A stretch of 64,000 nt of DNA from Nesterenkonia lacusekhoensis (GTDB lineage Bacteria; Actinomycetota; Actinomycetes; Actinomycetales; Micrococcaceae), in NCBI RefSeq assembly GCF_017876395.1, contig NZ_JAGINX010000001.1:620001-684000 (forward strand), written 5' to 3'. Shown piece after piece: positions 60,559 to 64,000 of the stretch (its first letter is position 1; the number at the start of each line of letters is the position of its first letter). The notes beneath the pieces were generated by a model. The model ran no database searches. It saw only the letters and a program-made list of their open reading frames with translations, and had not been told where the DNA came from. The translations under genes and the position numbers were made by a program.

Positions 60559-61554
60559 ATGAGCACAGCACAGGAACCCATCGTCGGGATCCGTGATCTC
60601 CGGCGCAGCTATCCCGACGGCGCCGGCGGCACCTTCGACGCCGTGGACGGTGTCAGCCTGGACTTCGTCGCAGGCGAGGTCACCGCAGTCCTGGGCCCCA
60701 ACGGCGCAGGCAAGACCACCCTCATGGACATGATCCTGGGACTCAACGCCCCCAGCAGCGGTGAGATCAGCGTCTTCGGCGGCGCCCCGCGCCAGGCTGT
60801 CCGTGCCGGGCGCGTCGGGGCGCTGCTGCAGACCGGTGGCCTTCTGCCCGATCTCACCGTCAAGGAGACCGTCCAGATCATCGCCGCCCTGCACCGGCAC
60901 TCGCTTCCGGTGACCGAGGCCATGGAGACCGCGGGCATCGCCCAGATCGCCGACCGCCGAGTGGGGAAGTGCTCCGGCGGCCAGCAGCAGCGGCTGCGCT
61001 TCGCCCTGGCGCTGCTGCCCCGCCCGGATCTGATGATCCTCGATGAGCCGACTGCCGGGATGGACCCCAGCGCCCGCCACGAGTTCTGGGACAGGATGCG
61101 CCGCCAGGCCGACTCCGGGACCACCGTTCTCTTCGCCACCCACTACTTGGAGGAGGCCGAGCAGTTCGCTCGCCGCACTGTGCTGATGCATCAGGGTCGG
61201 GTCATCGCCGACGGGCCCACCGCTGAGGTCCAGCAGCGGGCCGGCGCCGCCCACGTGACGGTGACCTGGGCGGCGTCGTCGGCAGATCTGGGAGCTCTTC
61301 CGCATGTCATCTCTCACACGGTGCAGGGCAGCCGCATCACCTTCCGCACCGACGACGCCGACTCCCTGGCCCGCCATCTGCTCACCGCGACGCCGGCGGC
61401 TCATCTGAGCGTGCGCCCGGCCAGCCTGGAGGAGGCCTTCATGCTGCTGACCGGCGAACAGGACAGCGGCGGCGAGCAGAACAGTTCACGCCAGGACAGC
61501 CCCAGCCAGCAGGGCACCGGCCGACAGGCCGCCCCGAGGAGGACAGCCCGATGA
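60559..61554 (+). CDS. ABC exporter ATP-binding protein (CcmA/DrrA type)
   Basis: A 331-residue ATPase. GPNGAGKTT, the Q-loop LLQTGGLLPDLTV, signature CSGGQQQRLRFALALL, MILDEPTAGMD and the H-loop FATHYLEEAE are all intact. The C-terminal approximately 90 residues form a DrrA-like extension with a low-complexity Gln/Ser tail. ATG 60559 is preferred; AAGACT 8 nt upstream could be a leaderless -10, and GTG 60541 is the alternative. The stop overlaps the permease start (ATGA). Confidence 0.92.
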   Translation: MSTAQEPIVGIRDLRRSYPDGAGGTFDAVDGVSLDFVAGEVTAVLGPNGAGKTTLMDMILGLNAPSSGEISVFGGAPRQAVRAGRVGALLQTGGLLPDLTVKETVQIIAALHRHSLPVTEAMETAGIAQIADRRVGKCSGGQQQRLRFALALLPRPDLMILDEPTAGMDPSARHEFWDRMRRQADSGTTVLFATHYLEEAEQFARRTVLMHQGRVIADGPTAEVQQRAGAAHVTVTWAASSADLGALPHVISHTVQGSRITFRTDDADSLARHLLTATPAAHLSVRPASLEEAFMLLTGEQDSGGEQNSSRQDSPSQQGTGRQAAPRRTAR

Positions 61555-62321
61555 GCCTGAGCACCTATATCCTCATGGACTTCTGGAGGAATCTCCGGAA
61601 CGTCGGCAACTCCTTCTTCATCATCGTGCTGCCCACTGTGCTGTTCCTGATCTTCGGGGTCAGCACCGACTGGAGCGAGTTCCCGCTGCCCTCGGGTCAC
61701 GCCAATGTCAGTGCCCACACCCTGGTGGGGATCGCCGTCTACGGTGCGGCCACCGCCACCACGTCGTTGGCCGGCGCCGCCGCCGTGGAGATCCAGCAGG
61801 GCTGGGGGCGCCAGCTCGCTCTGACCGGGATGCCGCATGGACTGTTCATCGCCGCCAAGTCAGTGATCTCCCTGGCTATGGCCACTCTGCCGGTGGTGCT
61901 GATCAACGTGGTCGGCTATTTCACCGCCACAGAGATGGACACCGGACGGTGGCTCGCGACGGCGGCTCTGACGGTGATCGCCTCCCTGCCCTTTGCTCTC
62001 TATGGATTGGCCGCAGGCCTGGCGTTCCGGTCCGATGCCGCCGTCGGCGCTGCCTCCGGAATGCTGGTGGTCTTGGGCTTCCTGGGCAACAGCTTCTTCC
62101 CGCTGGAGGGCGTCCTGTTGGACATCGGGCGCTTCACTCCGATGTACGGGGTGACCGCCCTGGCGCGCTATCCCATCAGTGACGGAGAGATCCTGTCTGC
62201 CGGGGAGGGCACCCTGGGCACCGACCCGCTCTGGGGCATCCTGCTGAACATCGCGGCCTGGAGCACAGTGCTGGCCGTGGCCTGCTTCGCTCTGCGCAGC
62301 CGCAGCACCGCGCGCAGCTGA
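61551..62321 (+). CDS. ABC-2 type exporter permease
   Basis: A 256-residue permease with six helices: LRNVGNSFFIIVLPTVLFLIFG at the N-terminus and the ABC-2 pattern of a long loop, then MPHGLFIAAKSVISLAMATLP, LPFALYGLAAGLAF and LGFLGNSFFPLEGV. It partners the preceding ATPase. Together with the downstream kinase and regulator it resembles the YvfRSTU/DesKR-type exporter modules that respond to membrane stress. Confidence 0.9.
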   Translation: MSLSTYILMDFWRNLRNVGNSFFIIVLPTVLFLIFGVSTDWSEFPLPSGHANVSAHTLVGIAVYGAATATTSLAGAAAVEIQQGWGRQLALTGMPHGLFIAAKSVISLAMATLPVVLINVVGYFTATEMDTGRWLATAALTVIASLPFALYGLAAGLAFRSDAAVGAASGMLVVLGFLGNSFFPLEGVLLDIGRFTPMYGVTALARYPISDGEILSAGEGTLGTDPLWGILLNIAAWSTVLAVACFALRSRSTARS

Positions 62322-62323
62322 CG

Positions 62324-62377
62324 GGGCTGATCCAGATGACAGGGCTGATCAAGCTGGCAGGACTGACCCAGCTGACG
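62324..62377. repeat. Three tandem 18-nt repeats before the kinase gene
   Basis: Units GGGCTGATCCAGATGACA, GGGCTGATCAAGCTGGCA and GGACTGACCCAGCTGACG are head to tail between the permease stop and the kinase start. Probably a slippage expansion in a short spacer. Confidence 0.75.
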
Positions 62378-62406
62378 GAGCCCCCGCGATGATAGAGGAT
62401 AGGACC

Positions 62407-63600
62407 ATGACGACGCCGACGCCGACGCCGCCCGCTCGGGAGGAGCCGCCCGCCCCTGAGGTGGGGTTCGCCCCTGCGGCGGGGCTCGCCTCCGGCCAGC
62501 GCGCCGCTGAGCACGGGCGGGAACAGGTGGCCGGCTTCGTCTATGCCTCGATCTGGCTGGTCTTCCTGGCGGTTCCGATCATCGCAGCCTTCACCACCGA
62601 CACCGCCTGGTGGGAGCGCCTGCTGGTCTGTGCCGCCACGGCGATCTTCGGTGTGGTCTACTGCTGCGGCGCCTGGGCCTGGTTCACCACGGAGGAGAGC
62701 GCTCCCAGCAGCCGTGCGCTGCTGGTCCTGCTGGTGGTCCTCGGAGCGATCGCCGCGGCCACGATTCCGCTCATCGGCACCTTCGCACTGGCCTACACCG
62801 CGTACCTGGCCGCTCTGGTGATCTTCACGCGCCCGCCGCTGGTGGGCGTTCCCGTCGGAGTGCTGCTCTGGGCTGTCCCCAGCGTCATCGGACTGCTGCT
62901 CACCGAGACGGCCTCTCTGTGGGTGGCCGGAGGCCCCGGGATCGGCATGCTGTTCATCGTGGCCCTGCGGATCGCTGAATACTATGAGACCAAGGGGAGG
63001 CTGCACTCCGAGCAGCTGCGTGCCGCCGAGGAGCGCAGCAGCATCGCTCGTGACGTCCACGACGTGCTGGGCCATTCGCTCACCGTGCTGCATGTGAAGG
63101 CACAGCTGGCCCGGCGCATGATGGAGTCGGACCCAGAGCGCGCCCGGGCCGAGCTGGACCAGATCGAATCCCTCTCCCGCCAGGCCCTGGGCGAGGTCCG
63201 CTCCACGGTCACCCGGCTGCGCGCGCCGGAGCTGCCCGGTGAGCTGGAGGTCTCGCGCACCACCTTGGAATCGGCCGGGATCTCCGCCCGGATCACTGAT
63301 GGTCTGGGGGAGGCGAGCCCCGCTCCTGCAGCCCTGGCCTGGGCGCTGCGCGAAGGGGTCACCAATGTGGTCCGGCATTCTGAGGCCAACCGATGTGAGA
63401 TCGAGATCAGCCCGCGGCATCTGCGCATCGCCGACGACGGCACCGGCATCGGAGCCCGAGCGGAGGGCAACGGACTGCGCGGCCTGCGGGAGCGTGCGGC
63501 CGCTGAGGGGGCGAACGTCGTCGTCGGGCGTGCCTATCCTGAGCTGGAGGGTACGGGCCCCGAGCGTCCCGGCACGCTGCTGGAGGTGAGCATCCGATGA
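62407..63600 (+). CDS. Sensor histidine kinase (NarL/DesK type)
   Basis: A 397-residue kinase with five or so membrane helices (about residues 43-190) and no large extracellular loop, as in DesK-like sensors of the membrane itself. The HisKA_3 box RDVHDVLGHSLTVLHVKAQLA holds the phosphorylated His at about residue 218. The ATPase domain has ALREGVTNVVRHS, RIADDGTGIG and GLRGLRERAAAEGA. ATG 62407 follows an AGGA-containing stretch; ATG 62389 is an alternative. The stop overlaps the regulator start. Confidence 0.93.
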   Translation: MTTPTPTPPAREEPPAPEVGFAPAAGLASGQRAAEHGREQVAGFVYASIWLVFLAVPIIAAFTTDTAWWERLLVCAATAIFGVVYCCGAWAWFTTEESAPSSRALLVLLVVLGAIAAATIPLIGTFALAYTAYLAALVIFTRPPLVGVPVGVLLWAVPSVIGLLLTETASLWVAGGPGIGMLFIVALRIAEYYETKGRLHSEQLRAAEERSSIARDVHDVLGHSLTVLHVKAQLARRMMESDPERARAELDQIESLSRQALGEVRSTVTRLRAPELPGELEVSRTTLESAGISARITDGLGEASPAPAALAWALREGVTNVVRHSEANRCEIEISPRHLRIADDGTGIGARAEGNGLRGLRERAAAEGANVVVGRAYPELEGTGPERPGTLLEVSIR

Positions 63601-64000
63601 CCACTCGTCCAGACACCGGCTCTCCCATCCGTCTGCTGCTCGCCGATGACCAGGACCTGGTCCGCGGAGGGCTCTCGGCGCTGCTGGATCTGGAGCCCGA
63701 TCTGGAGGTGGTGGCAGAGGTCGGGCGAGGGGATCAGCTTCTCGACGCCGTCCGGGACCACCGGCCCCAGGTCGCCCTGGTCGACATCGAGATGCCCGGC
63801 GGCCCCGATACAGCCGACGGGATCGACGCCGTGCGGCAGGTGGTGGAGGCCCGGTTGGAGGTGCGCTGCCTGATCGTGACCACCTTCGGCCGTCCCGGCT
63901 ACCTGCGCCGCGCCATGGACGCCGGGGCTGCCGGGTTCGTGGTCAAAGACACCCCGGCGGATCAGCTGGCGCAGATGGTCCGCAGGGTCGCCGCAGGTCA
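63597..64000 (+). CDS. NarL/FixJ-family response regulator (partial)
   Basis: The first 134 residues of a regulator cut by the window end. The receiver is complete: LLLADDQDLVRGGL (acidic pocket), VALVDIEMPGG (phospho-acceptor Asp), IVTTFGRPGYLRRAMDAGAAGFVVKD (Thr and Lys). The DxE(M)PG segment has an inserted GGPDTADG seen in DesR-like regulators. The LuxR-type DNA-binding domain is expected just beyond the window. ATG overlaps the kinase stop. Confidence 0.93.
   Translation, partial: MTTRPDTGSPIRLLLADDQDLVRGGLSALLDLEPDLEVVAEVGRGDQLLDAVRDHRPQVALVDIEMPGGPDTADGIDAVRQVVEARLEVRCLIVTTFGRPGYLRRAMDAGAAGFVVKDTPADQLAQMVRRVAAG

Overview
The window is a 64-kb stretch of a GC-rich actinobacterial chromosome. 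GTG (and one TTG) starts, short ATGA/GTGA overlaps, TANNNT -10 boxes placed directly in front of start codons, and the gene order all point to the Micrococcales, most likely Micrococcaceae (a Nesterenkonia/Arthrobacter-type organism; this placement is inference). The backbone matches the well-known actinobacterial block pmt | rsmI - tatD - ksgA - ispE ... tRNA-Gln - glmU - prs - rplY - pth - mfd. It continues into lpdA - purine nucleoside phosphorylase - phosphohexomutase - deoC, and later xseB/xseA | ispH. There is no rRNA, CRISPR array, prophage or intact insertion sequence.

Layout. 1-4.8 kb: galE 3' end, acyl-CoA ligase, protein O-mannosyltransferase and rsmI from a compact divergent promoter. 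4.9-7.8 kb: accessory insert holding a sodium:amino-acid symporter and a DUF559 nuclease-like gene bracketed by two nearly identical 71-nt palindromes, sitting where metG is usually found. 7.8-12.3 kb: tatD-ksgA-ispE, then a TauE/SafE permease and an MBL hydrolase. 12.4-17.8 kb: Uup-like ABC-F protein, Ser/Thr kinase, exported membrane-anchored protein, XRE regulator. 17.9-24.7 kb: tRNA-Gln, glmU, prs, a scar of three fused beta-ketoadipate pathway fragments (pobA, pcaF, pcaJ), an ArsA/GET3-type ATPase, rplY and pth. 24.8-30.3 kb: DUF2505 protein, CaCA exchanger, mfd.

30.3-35.5 kb: complete peptide/nickel-type ABC importer (lipoprotein, two permeases, fused double ATPase) in one overlapping operon. 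35.5-41 kb: minus-strand nucleoside salvage operon lpdA-pnp-pmm-deoC-small membrane protein. 41-46.9 kb: membrane protein, APH-like kinase, orphan OmpR regulator with a TPR protein, orphan betaine-binding-like lipoprotein. 46.9-49.9 kb: tandem alaA-type aminotransferases around an internally deleted SRPBCC gene. 50-53.6 kb: xseB/xseA and ispH. 53.6-60.4 kb: MFS and SLC13 transporters, rmuC, a PadR/HAAS membrane-protein pair, histidine phosphatase, SdpI-like protein. 60.5-64 kb: ABC exporter with a NarL-type histidine kinase and response regulator, preceded by a candidate operator.

Three themes stand out. First, a family of long 71-nt palindromes lies at gene ends, two of them bracketing the DUF559 gene, which suggests a REPIN/RAYT-like or miniature-element relationship. 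Second, leaderless initiation is pervasive: at least a dozen genes have a TANNNT box 6-9 nt before the start codon. Third, there is clear reductive evolution: the aromatic-degradation scar, the shortened SRPBCC gene and an apparent absence of metG and rpf from the usual block. All functional calls come from reading protein motifs; no database search was run.
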